Below, in pieces: positions 1 to 7,352 of a stretch of DNA of 64,000 nucleotides. Each line of letters opens with the position of its first letter. The first letter of the stretch is position 1. The notes under the pieces are model-generated. The model did not search any database and was not told where the DNA came from. It worked only from the letters and a program-made list of their open reading frames with translations. Source of the DNA: Poindextera sp035604135 (GTDB lineage: Bacteria; Pseudomonadota; Alphaproteobacteria; Caulobacterales; Caulobacteraceae); assembly GCA_035604135.1 (NCBI GenBank), contig DATNJB010000066.1, positions 1 through 64,000 of the forward strand, written 5' to 3'. The position numbers and the translations under genes were made by a program.

Positions 1-138
1 CCGCGCGCGGCCGTTCCGCAGCCCACACCACTCGGCTTCGATGGCCGCGCTCACCCGCGGCGGCCTGCGCGCCAAGCCCGGCGAGGTGTCGCTGGCGCAC
101 AACGGCGTCCTCTTCCTCGACGAGCTGCCGGAGTTCAG
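1..138 (+). pseudogene. comM: comM (YifB, Mg-chelatase-like AAA+ ATPase), upstream fragment, interrupted
   Basis: Frame 2 encodes the middle of a YifB/ComM protein, including the conserved stretch RPFRSPHHSAS and the Walker B region GVLFLDELPEF. The gene starts before the window. The reading frame runs into the inserted element at 139 and stops at the TAG at 149-151, adding only a few foreign residues. The missing remainder resumes at 3612 beyond the element. ComM is a hexameric helicase-like ATPase that helps branch migration during natural transformation. The identification rests on motifs; the break is seen directly. Confidence 0.9.
131..138. repeat. Target-site duplication, left copy (GAGTTCAG)
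   Basis: GAGTTCAG directly precedes the left inverted repeat and recurs exactly at 3612-3619, directly after the right inverted repeat. Removing the element and one copy restores the comM frame as ELPEFSAQALDSLR. Eight bases is the duplication size known for the IS1595 family. Confidence 0.9.
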
Positions 139-161
139 CGGCATTATGTAGCAAATGGGAC
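139..161 (+). repeat. Left terminal inverted repeat
   Basis: Begins CGGCATTATGTAGC and ends AAATGGGAC. It matches the reverse complement of 3589-3611 at 22 of 23 positions (A versus G at the eighth base). It supplies the in-frame stop that ends the upstream comM fragment. Confidence 0.92.
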
Positions 162-252
162 TGCGAGGCTGGCGAACGAGCCGCCCGCAACTCTCGCGTG
201 ACGAGCAGCGCGCGCGGAGTCATGCGTACCGTTCCAGGAAAAGGAACGGCGC

Positions 253-570
253 ATGTCGGATCAGAGATCGGGTGGTGGTGGCGGCGGTTTGGGGGCGGGA
301 ACGCTCTTCAGCGACAATTTGGCAATGGAAACGCCCGCCATCTTTATCAATCAATTCCAGGTCTTGGTCGCTGGGCAGACCGTCCGCATTGCGTTCGCGG
401 AGGGATTCGCTGGCCAGTCTCCGAGCTACCGAAGCGCCGTGGCAATGTCGGTCGAAGACGCGCGGACGCTGGCGAACACGATTCTCGCCAATCTGCCGCC
501 CTCCCCCCCTCAAGGCGTACTTGGCGGCCTCGAAGCGCTCAGCGCGGCAGACCGTCGTTATGGGCGGTAG
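253..570 (+). CDS. Passenger protein 1, hypothetical, 105 aa
   Basis: Start ATG at 253 is preceded by an A/G-rich ribosome-binding stretch (AGGAAAAGGAAC). After a Gly-rich N-terminus (residues 6-14) there is one compact region, roughly residues 27-85, with predicted beta strands (FINQFQVLVAG, VRIAFAEGF) followed by a helix (SVEDARTLANTILANL). The layout recalls small DUF3467-type proteins, but I cannot assign it. It is the first gene inside the left end of the element and may be co-transcribed with the downstream membrane-protein gene. No catalytic motif is visible. Confidence 0.6.
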   Translation: MSDQRSGGGGGGLGAGTLFSDNLAMETPAIFINQFQVLVAGQTVRIAFAEGFAGQSPSYRSAVAMSVEDARTLANTILANLPPSPPQGVLGGLEALSAADRRYGR

Positions 571-763
571 CGAAACCCCGGTCGGCGAACCGCCTGGAAA
601 CGTCACGGCGGCCATTGCCGGGAGCGCCCAGCTCAGCGCCGATGCTGTCGTCGTGGTGGACGAGGGAAGCGGGCGCAAGCAGCAGCCGGACGCAACCGCT
701 GGAACAGCGACGCAGCGCCGTTCTCGCCGCGCCGGCCTCTATCGTCGCCCCGGCCGCCGCGAC

Positions 764-1054
764 ATGAAGGAATACCCCATCACCCTCAACGAGTTGATGA
801 GCCTGGGCGGATTGAGCCTATTGGCGACCTTTGCATTTTCAGTGGCTGGCTTTTGCGGGACGACCTGGTGGCAATTGAGCCAGGAGTTTGCCTTTTCCCC
901 GCCGCATGACGCGGCGACCGCAGGCTACTGGCACGGAATCATGCAGGGCTCGGGCATCGCCGCGATCGCGCTGGCGATTATCGGCCTAGCTATAGTCGCC
1001 CTAGGTGGCGCGACGGTCTTCAACATCTGGAACGAGACCGAACACGAAAGCTAG
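764..1054 (+). CDS. Passenger protein 2, small two-helix membrane protein, 96 aa
   Basis: From ATG 764 the protein has two strongly hydrophobic segments, about residues 13-35 (LSLLATFAFSVAGF) and 65-90 (IAAIALAIIGLAIVALGG), separated by a polar loop with a Trp pair. The frame is open further upstream to ATG 560, which overlaps the end of passenger gene 1 and would add 68 low-complexity residues; 764 gives the more natural N-terminus, but no strong ribosome-binding site decides it. The stop shares a CTAG with the stop of the opposing DUF6471 gene. Function unknown. Confidence 0.55.
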   Translation: MKEYPITLNELMSLGGLSLLATFAFSVAGFCGTTWWQLSQEFAFSPPHDAATAGYWHGIMQGSGIAAIALAIIGLAIVALGGATVFNIWNETEHES

Positions 1055-1284
1055 TCCGGCTCGCGCAGCCGCACGGTATGCGCGCCGATGGCCACAAGAA
1101 CCTGAACAAAGAACGCCGCTGAGAAACCGCCCCGGCTGATCTTGTTACGCAAGTTCGCCTCCGTTTCGGTCACGCCAACTTCCGCGAGCTTCACCACCAG
1201 GTCTTTGTAGCTCAGGCTGCGGCGGGCAATCTCAGCTTTGAGGATGCCCTTCGTCTCGGATTGCCAGTCGCCCTCGTCCGCCAT
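1051..1284 (-). CDS. DUF6471 family protein, 77 aa
   Basis: The sequence shows the features I associate with DUF6471: a Trp-Gln start, a KAEIARRSLSYKDL helix pair and the strongly conserved block NKISRGGFSAAFFVQ. The family resembles a small helix-turn-helix fold and is often annotated near mobile DNA; DNA binding is inferred, not shown. ATG 1284 was chosen because GGAGG lies four bases upstream; a GTG at 1305 would add seven residues. It is transcribed divergently from the transposase, so it could regulate the shared intergenic region. Confidence 0.75.
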   Translation of the reverse strand: MADEGDWQSETKGILKAEIARRSLSYKDLVVKLAEVGVTETEANLRNKISRGGFSAAFFVQVLVAIGAHTVRLREPD

Positions 1285-1333
1285 TCGCGCCTCCAAAATC
1301 GACACGACCGCATCATATTCGATACGATTGTCG

Positions 1334-1362
1334 TTGACAACGATACATCATGTCGCCATAAC
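1334..1362 (+). promoter_or_regulatory. Probable transposase promoter
   Basis: TTGACA at 1334-1339 and CATAAC at 1357-1362 are separated by 17 bp. The predicted transcript would begin near 1369 and reach the transposase ATG at 1392, which argues against the earlier ATG at 1365. The -35 box sits inside the short inverted repeat TCGTT-GAC-AACGA, and CGATAC occurs at 1320 and again 21 bp later at 1341, so a regulator could bind here. Confidence 0.5.
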
Positions 1363-1391
1363 AGATGCACCCGCATCGTTTATGGCGACAG

Positions 1392-2357
1392 ATGGCGCAG
1401 CACTTCCTTCTCAGCACAAAGGCCCGGACGCTCAGTCTGGCCAAGGTGCTGCGTCTGTCGGATGACGAGGCGTGGGAGACGTTCAAGGCGATCCGTTGGG
1501 CCTCGACCGAAGGCGAGCCTGTGTGCCCGCGCTGCGGCGGACTTCAGATCTGGAACCTGAACGACAACCGCCGCTTCAAGTGCAAGGCGTGCGGCCACAA
1601 GTTCAGTGTCACGTCGGGCACGATCTTCGCCAGCCGCAAGCTGCCGATCCGCGACTACCTGGCGGCCATCGCCATCTTCGTGAACGGGGCCAAGGGCCAC
1701 GCGGCGCTCCACCTGAGCCGCGATCTGGACGTGCAATACAAGACGGCCTTCGTCATGGCGCACAAGATGCGCGAGGCCATGGCGTCCGAACAGAACGCCA
1801 TCGGCGAAGTGGCCGGCTCGGTCGAAATCGACGGCGCATACTTCGGCGGCTACCTCAAGCCGGCGAACCGGCGCGAAGACCGTAAGGACCGCCGCCGCCG
1901 CGTCTATCAGACCGGCAAGCGCGAGGTGGTCGTGGTCATGCGCGAACGCGACGGCCGCACCCTCCCGTTCGTCGCGAAGACGGAAGCTGCCGGCGTCCCC
2001 GTCGTTGCGAATGCCATTCGCGCAGGGTCCACCGTCTATGCCGACGAAGCGAGCCACTGGGACCAGCTCGAAGCCCGGTTCCTGACCAAACGGATCAATC
2101 ACTCTGTTGAGTACTGGACCCCGGAAGCCTCGACCAACATGGCCGAGAGCTTCTTTAGCCGCCTGCGGCGCGCGGAGGTCGGCGTGCATCACCACATCGC
2201 CGGCCCGTACCTCGCGGCCTACGCATCTGAAATGTCTTGGCGCGAAGACCGTCGCCGGATCAGCAACGGCGAGCAATTCCTAGCCGCTACGGCGGCAGCG
2301 CTTGGCCACCCCGTCAGCCGCCAATGGAAGGGGTATTGGCAGCGGTCAGCAGCCTAG
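1392..2357 (+). CDS. IS1595-family transposase (ISXO2-like)
   Basis: A 321-aa protein with the standard N-terminus MAQHFLLSTKAR, a zinc ribbon (CPRC ... CKACG) near residues 40-65 and an RNase H-like core. The first acidic residue lies in VEIDGAYFGG, the second in VYADEASHWDQL, and the last catalytic position in NMAESFFSRLRR. It would cut and join the 23-bp ends at 139 and 3611. The frame is intact, so the element may still be active. Its stop codon shares CTAG with the opposing passenger gene. Confidence 0.93.
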   Translation: MAQHFLLSTKARTLSLAKVLRLSDDEAWETFKAIRWASTEGEPVCPRCGGLQIWNLNDNRRFKCKACGHKFSVTSGTIFASRKLPIRDYLAAIAIFVNGAKGHAALHLSRDLDVQYKTAFVMAHKMREAMASEQNAIGEVAGSVEIDGAYFGGYLKPANRREDRKDRRRRVYQTGKREVVVVMRERDGRTLPFVAKTEAAGVPVVANAIRAGSTVYADEASHWDQLEARFLTKRINHSVEYWTPEASTNMAESFFSRLRRAEVGVHHHIAGPYLAAYASEMSWREDRRRISNGEQFLAATAAALGHPVSRQWKGYWQRSAA

Positions 2358-2620
2358 TTGATCTGGCCAGGACGTGGAATCTGGACGCCGAGCGTACGTT
2401 CCCACGTTTCCAAGACGGACGGGGCGATCGGCTCGTCCTTGTCGTACCCCGTGAGGTCGACGAAGCAGTCTGGGTTGTCCTCAGCGCGGAGGTAGTAGAC
2501 CTCCCAGGTGGTCAGGGGCGAGACGTCTTGGCCGGGAAACTCTTGGGGCTCACAACCCATGGCGACAAAGAGGTCAATGATCTGCCTCAGCGTCATCCAT
2601 CGTTCGGCCTTTGCCGCCAC
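2354..2620 (-). CDS. Passenger protein 4, hypothetical, 88 aa
   Basis: Starts with GTG two bases after the stop of the upstream passenger gene (2623-2952), so translation is probably coupled; an internal ATG at 2596 is an alternative. The protein is acidic and Trp/Tyr-rich in the middle (TTWEVYYLRAEDNPDC), with a helix at the start (LRQIIDLFVAMGC). No signal peptide, membrane helix or known motif is visible. Confidence 0.55.
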   Translation of the reverse strand: MAAKAERWMTLRQIIDLFVAMGCEPQEFPGQDVSPLTTWEVYYLRAEDNPDCFVDLTGYDKDEPIAPSVLETWERTLGVQIPRPGQIN

Positions 2621-2622
2621 GG

Positions 2623-2952
2623 TTAGGCGGCTTGCTCAGGCTCGTACGCTCTAAGCTTAATGTCAGGCCGACGAATCTTATATTCGCGGAGCTTTGCCCC
2701 CGTAGGAGTCAACTCCACTTCCGCCTGATCAAACATTGCCTGATACTTAAGTGGTGCCGGTTTGATATTCTCAAGTGCCTTCCGGCCTTGCCTCTGATTA
2801 ATCAGGATGGTGTTGATTACGGTTTCTAGGAACGCGACGGGTGCGTGAATTAAACTCTTAGTCTGAGCTACCAAGTCGTACTCAATACCGTGGATGACCC
2901 AGACATCACCTTCTTTGAACGCGACGGCGCGAAGCTGGCCTTCGGTTCCCAT
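2623..2952 (-). CDS. Passenger protein 5, hypothetical, 109 aa
   Basis: ATG 2952 is preceded by GGAGG at ideal spacing, which decides this start over an upstream ATG at 3009. The protein opens with beta-strand-like segments (QLRAVAFKEGDVWVIHGIEYDL) and continues into a helix (FLETVINTILINQRQG). The gene and its surroundings are visibly more AT-rich than the host DNA, consistent with a foreign origin. Function not recognised. Confidence 0.6.
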   Translation of the reverse strand: MGTEGQLRAVAFKEGDVWVIHGIEYDLVAQTKSLIHAPVAFLETVINTILINQRQGRKALENIKPAPLKYQAMFDQAEVELTPTGAKLREYKIRRPDIKLRAYEPEQAA

Positions 2953-3112
2953 AATACCTCCGACTCGGTCACCGCTTGACCGTGTCAAGCCCCCAAATGC
3001 GCTCTCCACAGTAAAGTGCGACGGCCATCCTTAACAAGGAATTAACGGCCATGGTTCCCAAGAAAAAAAGTATGTTTAATATCAATTGGTTAATCGTGCC
3101 CAGCCTAACCGG

Positions 3113-3541
3113 CTAGATCAGCGCCCACGCCTTGTATTCGCCCATCAATTCCGCGAGAGGCGCGATGACGCCGGCGCCCTTGAGCGCGGTCAGGCACGCG
3201 CCGACGCGCTTGCGGATCAGGACGTGCGTTTCCTCGTCCGCCTTGAGCCGCCGGTCTGCGATCCATGCGGCGGCGATCTGCGCCGACGTGAGCGGCGCCT
3301 GAGCCGTTCGGAGCTGGCCCAGGACGAAGCGCTTCATCTGGCCCCGGTGGGCGCGGTGCTTGGTCGGGTAGCGCTTGACGCGGCTTGTGTCGGCATTCGG
3401 ATCAAACAGCCGGATCGCGGCGTCTAGGTGGTCAAGGTCACAGGTGATCTTGCGGATTTCGGCCTTGTGGAACTTGAGCATGCCGGCGAGCTCGGCGCGC
3501 TTGTCGAGCAGGCCCGAAACCGTGTTTGGATGGTCTGTCAT
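3113..3541 (-). CDS. Passenger protein 6, hypothetical with winged-helix-like C-terminus, 142 aa
   Basis: The N-terminal third is helical and charged (LLDKRAELAGMLKFHKAEI), followed by an IRLFDPNAD motif and a basic linker. The C-terminal half (LTSAQIAAAWI ... VLIRKRVGACLTALKGAGVI) has the helix-turn-helix-wing pattern of a small DNA-binding domain. I have the impression that similar proteins are common near alphaproteobacterial mobile DNA, but I cannot name a family. The start codon is just downstream of a perfect 7-bp palindrome, which could be an operator. Confidence 0.6.
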   Translation of the reverse strand: MTDHPNTVSGLLDKRAELAGMLKFHKAEIRKITCDLDHLDAAIRLFDPNADTSRVKRYPTKHRAHRGQMKRFVLGQLRTAQAPLTSAQIAAAWIADRRLKADEETHVLIRKRVGACLTALKGAGVIAPLAELMGEYKAWALI

Positions 3542-3545
3542 GCCT

Positions 3546-3564
3546 TGAAACGTAAGGCGTTTCA
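3546..3564 (-). promoter_or_regulatory. Palindrome before passenger gene 6 (possible operator or 5' hairpin)
   Basis: TGAAACG at 3546-3552 and CGTTTCA at 3558-3564 are perfect inverted repeats around a 5-base loop. The repeat ends four bases before the ATG (3541), so as RNA it would abut the ribosome-binding site and as DNA it could bind the winged-helix-like product. Confidence 0.4.
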
Positions 3565-3588
3565 GGCGATTCTACAGGCGGGCGCTTG

Positions 3589-3611
3589 GTCCCATTTGCT
3601 ACACAATGCCG
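3589..3611 (-). repeat. Right terminal inverted repeat
   Basis: Reverse complement of the left end at 139-161 with one mismatch. Its last bases (AATGCCG) create an ATG at 3606 that is in frame with the downstream comM fragment. Confidence 0.92.
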
Positions 3612-3619
3612 GAGTTCAG
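3612..3619. repeat. Target-site duplication, right copy (GAGTTCAG)
   Basis: Exact copy of 131-138; comM sequence resumes here in the frame expected for the uninterrupted gene. Confidence 0.9.
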
Positions 3620-4259
3620 CGCCCAGGCGCTGGACAGCCTGCGCGCGCCGCTGGAGACCGGCGAGGTGTCGGTCGCGCGCGCCAACGCCCACATCCGCTA
3701 TCCGGCCCGCGTGCAGCTGGTCGCGGCGATGAACCCCTGCCGTTGCGGCCACGGCGGCCTTGGCCGCGGCGCCTGCGGACGGGCGCCGCGCTGCCAGCAG
3801 AGCTACCAGACGCGCATCTCCGGCCCGTTGCTCGACCGCATCGACCTGCAGGTCGAGGTCCCGCCGGTGACGGCGACGGATCTGGCGCTGCCGCCGCCCA
3901 CGGAGGGCACGGCCGAGGCCGCCGCCCGCGTGTCGCAGGCGCGCGCCGCCCAGGCCGAACGCGCCCAGGCGGGCGGCGAAGAGGCGAGCCCGCTGAACGC
4001 GCGCGCCGACGGCGCCTTCCTCGAGCGCATCACGGCCCTCGACCAGCCGGCGCTGGCGCTCCTGTCCCGCGCCGCCGAAGCCAGCGGGCTGACCGCCCGT
4101 GGCTGGACCCGAACGCTGAAGCTCGCCCGCACCATCGCCGACCTCGAAGGCGCGGGCGCGGTCAAGCGGCTGCACGTCGCCGAGGCCCTGGTCTACCGCC
4201 GCGTGAGCCCCGCGGCAGAAGGCGTCGCGGAGAGCCGCGCAAGCGCCTACAGCCTGTAG
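3612..4259 (+). pseudogene. comM: comM (YifB), downstream fragment
   Basis: Encodes the rest of the ComM ATPase after Walker B: the sensor-like AANAHIRYPARVQLVAAMNP region, the Cys-rich CRCGHGG ... CGRAPRCQQSY insert, the arginine-finger region SGPLLDRIDLQVEV and the C-terminal helical lid with RGWTRTLKLARTIADLEG. The sequence is otherwise intact to its stop at 4257-4259. The inverted repeat supplies an ATG at 3606, so a 217-aa fragment could be translated if transcribed, but it would lack Walker A and could not act as an ATPase. Confidence 0.9.
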
Positions 4260-4369
4260 GGACCGCGATAACCGGTTAGATGGACGACATCAGCGCCCGG
4301 CGCGCCCAACGCCGGCGGCGCACGCGCTTTGACCGCCCGTTAAGCCGCCCCGGCTAGTCTGGCGACATC

Positions 4370-5908
4370 ATGGTCAGTCCCCCGCTCGAAAACGGCATTC
4401 CGCCGGAGCACCTCGCCGCGCTCAGCCACGAGTTCCGCACGCCGCTGAACGGCGTCGTCGGCATGGCGCGCCTGCTGTCGCACACCAAACTCACGGCCGA
4501 ACAACAGGCCTACGTCGCGGCGCTGAACGACTCGAGCGAGCATCTGCTCGGCCTGATCAACGACGTGCTCGACTACGCCAAGCTGGGGGCGGCCGGGCTG
4601 GAGCTCGCGCCCGCGCCGGTCGACGTCGAAGGGCTGTTGCGTTCGGTCGCCGAACTGATGAGCCCGCGCGCGCACGAGAAAGGGCTCGAGATCGGCTGGG
4701 CGGCGGACGCGGGCCTGGCGCCGATGCTGGCCGACGAGGGGCGGCTGAAGCAGATCCTGCTTAACTTCGCCGGCAACGCCGTGAAGTTCGCCGAGAGCGG
4801 CGGCGTGCTGCTGCTGGCCGAGCGCGCCGGCGAAGGCCGCATCCGGTTCACCGTCTCCGATACGGGCCCCGGCGTGCCCGAGGCCGAGCGGGAGCGCATC
4901 TTCGAAGCCTTCGCCCAATCCGATCCCGCCCATGGGGCGCGACTGGGCGGCGCGGGGCTCGGCCTGGCCATCGCGAGCCGGATCGCCGGGGCGATGGACG
5001 GCGCGGTTGGCGTAGCCGGCGCCGCTGGCCGGGGCGCGGATTTTTGGTTCGAGGCGCCGTTCGAGAGCGCCGGGGCGGCGCGCAAAGATGTTCCACTCGC
5101 CGGGCGGCGGGTGGCGGTGGTCTCTCCCAGCGCCGTCCTGCGCACGGCCGCCGGCCGTCAGATCGAGGCCTGCGGCGGAACGGCCGTCCTGGCCGAGCGC
5201 CTGGCCGATGCGCTCGCTCGGACAAACGAACACGACGTCCTTTTGATGGACCAGGCGCTGGCGGCCAAGTCGCGCAAGCTCCTTCGCCCGCCCCTCAAGC
5301 GGGCCGCCATCGTCCTGGTCAAGCCGGAGGAACGCGGCCGTATCGCCCGCCTTCGCGCAGCGGGGTTCGCCGGCTACCTGATCAAGCCGCTTCGCCGCGC
5401 CTCGCTCGCCTCCCGGGTGCTCGCCGCAGAGGGGACGCAAGGCCCGCACGCGTCGCTCGACGACGAGCGGATCGCCCCGATCGAGCCGGCGGCTCCCGCC
5501 GCGGCGGCGGGCGCGCGGGTCCTGCTGGCCGAGGACAATCCGATCAACGCCATGCTGGCCCGCGCGCTCCTCGTGCGCGAGGGCTGCGAGGTCGAACACG
5601 TCACCGACGGCGAGGCGGCGATCGAGGCCGTCGCGCGCGGCGCCTACGACCTCGTCCTGATGGACGTGCGGATGCCGAAGCTGAGCGGCATGCAGGCCGC
5701 GCGGACGATCCGCGCCAGGGGGTTCACCGGTCCCGTCGTGGCGCTGACGGCCAACGCCTTCGAGGACGACCGCCGCGCCTGCCTGGACGCCGGCATGGAC
5801 GACTTCCTGGTCAAGCCGCTCAGTCCCGAGGCGCTTCGGCGCGCGCTGCTGCGCTGGACCGGGCCGGGCTGGACGGAGCCCGGCGCGCGGGCCAAGGTCG
5901 CCTCTTGA
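4370..5908 (+). CDS. Hybrid sensor histidine kinase/response regulator, 512 aa
   Basis: There is no sensor domain: the HisKA dimerisation helix starts almost at once with ALSHEFRTPLN (phosphoacceptor His20), followed by a HATPase domain with NAVKFAESG, DTGPGVPEAE and GLGLAIA motifs up to about residue 235. Residues about 240-345 form a receiver-like domain that lacks the paired N-terminal acidic residues and is probably inactive. A canonical receiver follows (about 382-500; Asp432 in LMDVRMPK; Lys in FLVKPLSP). It is probably cytosolic, and its signal input is not evident. It precedes the permease gene by 43 bp, perhaps in one transcript. Target unknown. Confidence 0.88.
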   Translation: MVSPPLENGIPPEHLAALSHEFRTPLNGVVGMARLLSHTKLTAEQQAYVAALNDSSEHLLGLINDVLDYAKLGAAGLELAPAPVDVEGLLRSVAELMSPRAHEKGLEIGWAADAGLAPMLADEGRLKQILLNFAGNAVKFAESGGVLLLAERAGEGRIRFTVSDTGPGVPEAERERIFEAFAQSDPAHGARLGGAGLGLAIASRIAGAMDGAVGVAGAAGRGADFWFEAPFESAGAARKDVPLAGRRVAVVSPSAVLRTAAGRQIEACGGTAVLAERLADALARTNEHDVLLMDQALAAKSRKLLRPPLKRAAIVLVKPEERGRIARLRAAGFAGYLIKPLRRASLASRVLAAEGTQGPHASLDDERIAPIEPAAPAAAAGARVLLAEDNPINAMLARALLVREGCEVEHVTDGEAAIEAVARGAYDLVLMDVRMPKLSGMQAARTIRARGFTGPVVALTANAFEDDRRACLDAGMDDFLVKPLSPEALRRALLRWTGPGWTEPGARAKVAS

Positions 5909-5951
5909 GCGCTTGAGTCGAGGGGGTCTCGGCCAGGCGGCCAGAGGTCCC

Positions 5952-7352
5952 ATGAGCGAGGAAGCCCTCGAAGCGCCCGCCGCCGCCGTCGATGCGCCGC
6001 GCCGCTACCGGCTTCTCGACATCGTTCGCGAGCTCGGCCGTCCACGCGTGGCGCTGATGCTGGCGCTGGGGCTTTCCTCGGGGCTGCCGTTTGCGCTCAT
6101 CGGCAACACGCTGGGGTTCTGGCTGCATGAGCGCAAGGTCGGGGTCGCCCTGATCGGCCTGATCTCGGCTGTGGGCTTCGCGTATACGGTCAAGTTCGTC
6201 TGGGGCGCGATCGTGGACCGCATCAAGGCGCCGTTGATCGGACGCCTGGGACGCCGGCGCAGCTGGATGATCATCAGCCAGGTGGTCGTCGCCGCCGGCC
6301 TGCTCGGCATGGCCATGATCGATCCGATGCTCCGGCTTGGCTGGTTCGTGCTTGCAGCGGCGGTCACCGCGATCGGCGCCGCGACCCAGGACACCGCCAT
6401 CGACGCCTGGCGGATCGAGACGGCCGAGGACGCCAACGAGCTTGGGCTGCTCACCTCGGCCTATTCCCTCGGTTACCGCGTGGCCCTGATCCTGACCGAG
6501 GCCGTGATTCTGTTGGTCGCCAAGCGGATCGGCTGGCCGCTCTCCTACGCGATCTACGGGGCGGCGATGGTCATCGGTCTCGCCGCGGCGCTCGCCATCC
6601 GCGAGCCGGCGCGCGCCGAGGCGGTCATGGAGGAGAAGGCGAGCGAGGCCGCCCGCCATCCGCTGATCGGCGTTTACGACGCCGTGATCGGGCCGCTGAT
6701 CGCCTTCTTCCGTGCGCACGGACTCGGCATGGCGGCGCTGATGCTGGCGATGATCAGCCTCTATCACCTGTGCGACTACATGCGCGGGCCGATGACTGGC
6801 CCCTACTACGAGGCGCTGAAGATCGACAACGACACCATCGGGCTCGTGCGGCTGTTCGTGGGCACGCCCGGCTCGTTCGTCGGCATCGCGCTCGGCGGTT
6901 TTTGTGCATACCGGTTTGGCCGGCTCCCGACGCTGATCGTCGGCGCCATCGCCCAGCCACTCGCCATCGGCGCCTTCGCGGTGCTGGGCTGGCACGGGGG
7001 AGACTTCGCGCTGCTCTCGCTTGGGGCCGCAAAAGTCACGGCCTTCGAGGCCATCATGGCGTTCGACGCGGTCGCCATCGGCTTCTCGGGCGTGGCGCTC
7101 GTCACCTACATGTCGTCGCTGACCAGCCTCGGCTACACGGCCACCCAGTACGCGCTTCTGACCTCGGCGCTCGCCTTCCTCGGCAAGACCGCAAAGAGCC
7201 TCTCCGGCTTCATCGTCGAAGCGCTCGAGCCGGGACGGAGCCTGCTCGACGCCTACGCCCTGTTCTACGTGGCCTCGGCGGCGGTCGCGGTCCCGGCGAT
7301 CGTGCTCTGCTTCGTGCTCCTCTGGGTCAGGCCCGCTCGCACCAGGGTGTGA
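5952..7352 (+). CDS. AmpG-like MFS permease, 466 aa
   Basis: Twelve hydrophobic segments and the loop motif IGRLGRRRSWM after the third helix, together with the N-terminal SSGLPFALIGNTLGFWL, fit the AmpG/PAT group of the major facilitator superfamily. AmpG imports muropeptides (GlcNAc-anhydro-MurNAc peptides) across the inner membrane for peptidoglycan recycling; the exact substrate here is inferred. ATG 5952 has AGAGG just upstream. Its 3' end overlaps the convergent Hsp70 gene by 26 bp. Confidence 0.82.
   Translation: MSEEALEAPAAAVDAPRRYRLLDIVRELGRPRVALMLALGLSSGLPFALIGNTLGFWLHERKVGVALIGLISAVGFAYTVKFVWGAIVDRIKAPLIGRLGRRRSWMIISQVVVAAGLLGMAMIDPMLRLGWFVLAAAVTAIGAATQDTAIDAWRIETAEDANELGLLTSAYSLGYRVALILTEAVILLVAKRIGWPLSYAIYGAAMVIGLAAALAIREPARAEAVMEEKASEAARHPLIGVYDAVIGPLIAFFRAHGLGMAALMLAMISLYHLCDYMRGPMTGPYYEALKIDNDTIGLVRLFVGTPGSFVGIALGGFCAYRFGRLPTLIVGAIAQPLAIGAFAVLGWHGGDFALLSLGAAKVTAFEAIMAFDAVAIGFSGVALVTYMSSLTSLGYTATQYALLTSALAFLGKTAKSLSGFIVEALEPGRSLLDAYALFYVASAAVAVPAIVLCFVLLWVRPARTRV

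Larger units (their letters stand above)
139..3611. mobile_element. IS1595-family (ISXO2-like) insertion element with passenger genes
   Basis: The element is 3473 bp long, bounded by 23-bp terminal inverted repeats that differ at one position and by an 8-bp direct target duplication. It encodes a zinc-ribbon DDE transposase of the IS1595 family (1392-2357) plus six compact passenger genes: two upstream on the plus strand, one DUF6471 gene and three more on the minus strand. Both convergent gene pairs inside end on a shared CTAG. IS1595-family members with passenger genes are known; the cargo here has no function I can recognise. The near-identical ends and intact duplication point to a recent insertion. 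Confidence 0.92.

Noticed and set aside
296..321. GGAAC as an EcfG promoter inside the IS element
   Set aside because: The -10 position 16-17 bp downstream lacks CGTT.
155..1054. One long 299-codon frame covering the left part of the element
   Set aside because: The first ~130 codons are Arg-rich low complexity and overlap a better gene (253-570); only the C-terminal membrane-protein part looks real.
4340..5953. Long open frames antisense to the hybrid kinase
   Set aside because: GC-rich antisense shadow: Arg/Gly/Pro/His-rich translation without any family pattern. Similar antisense frames occur over most genes here.
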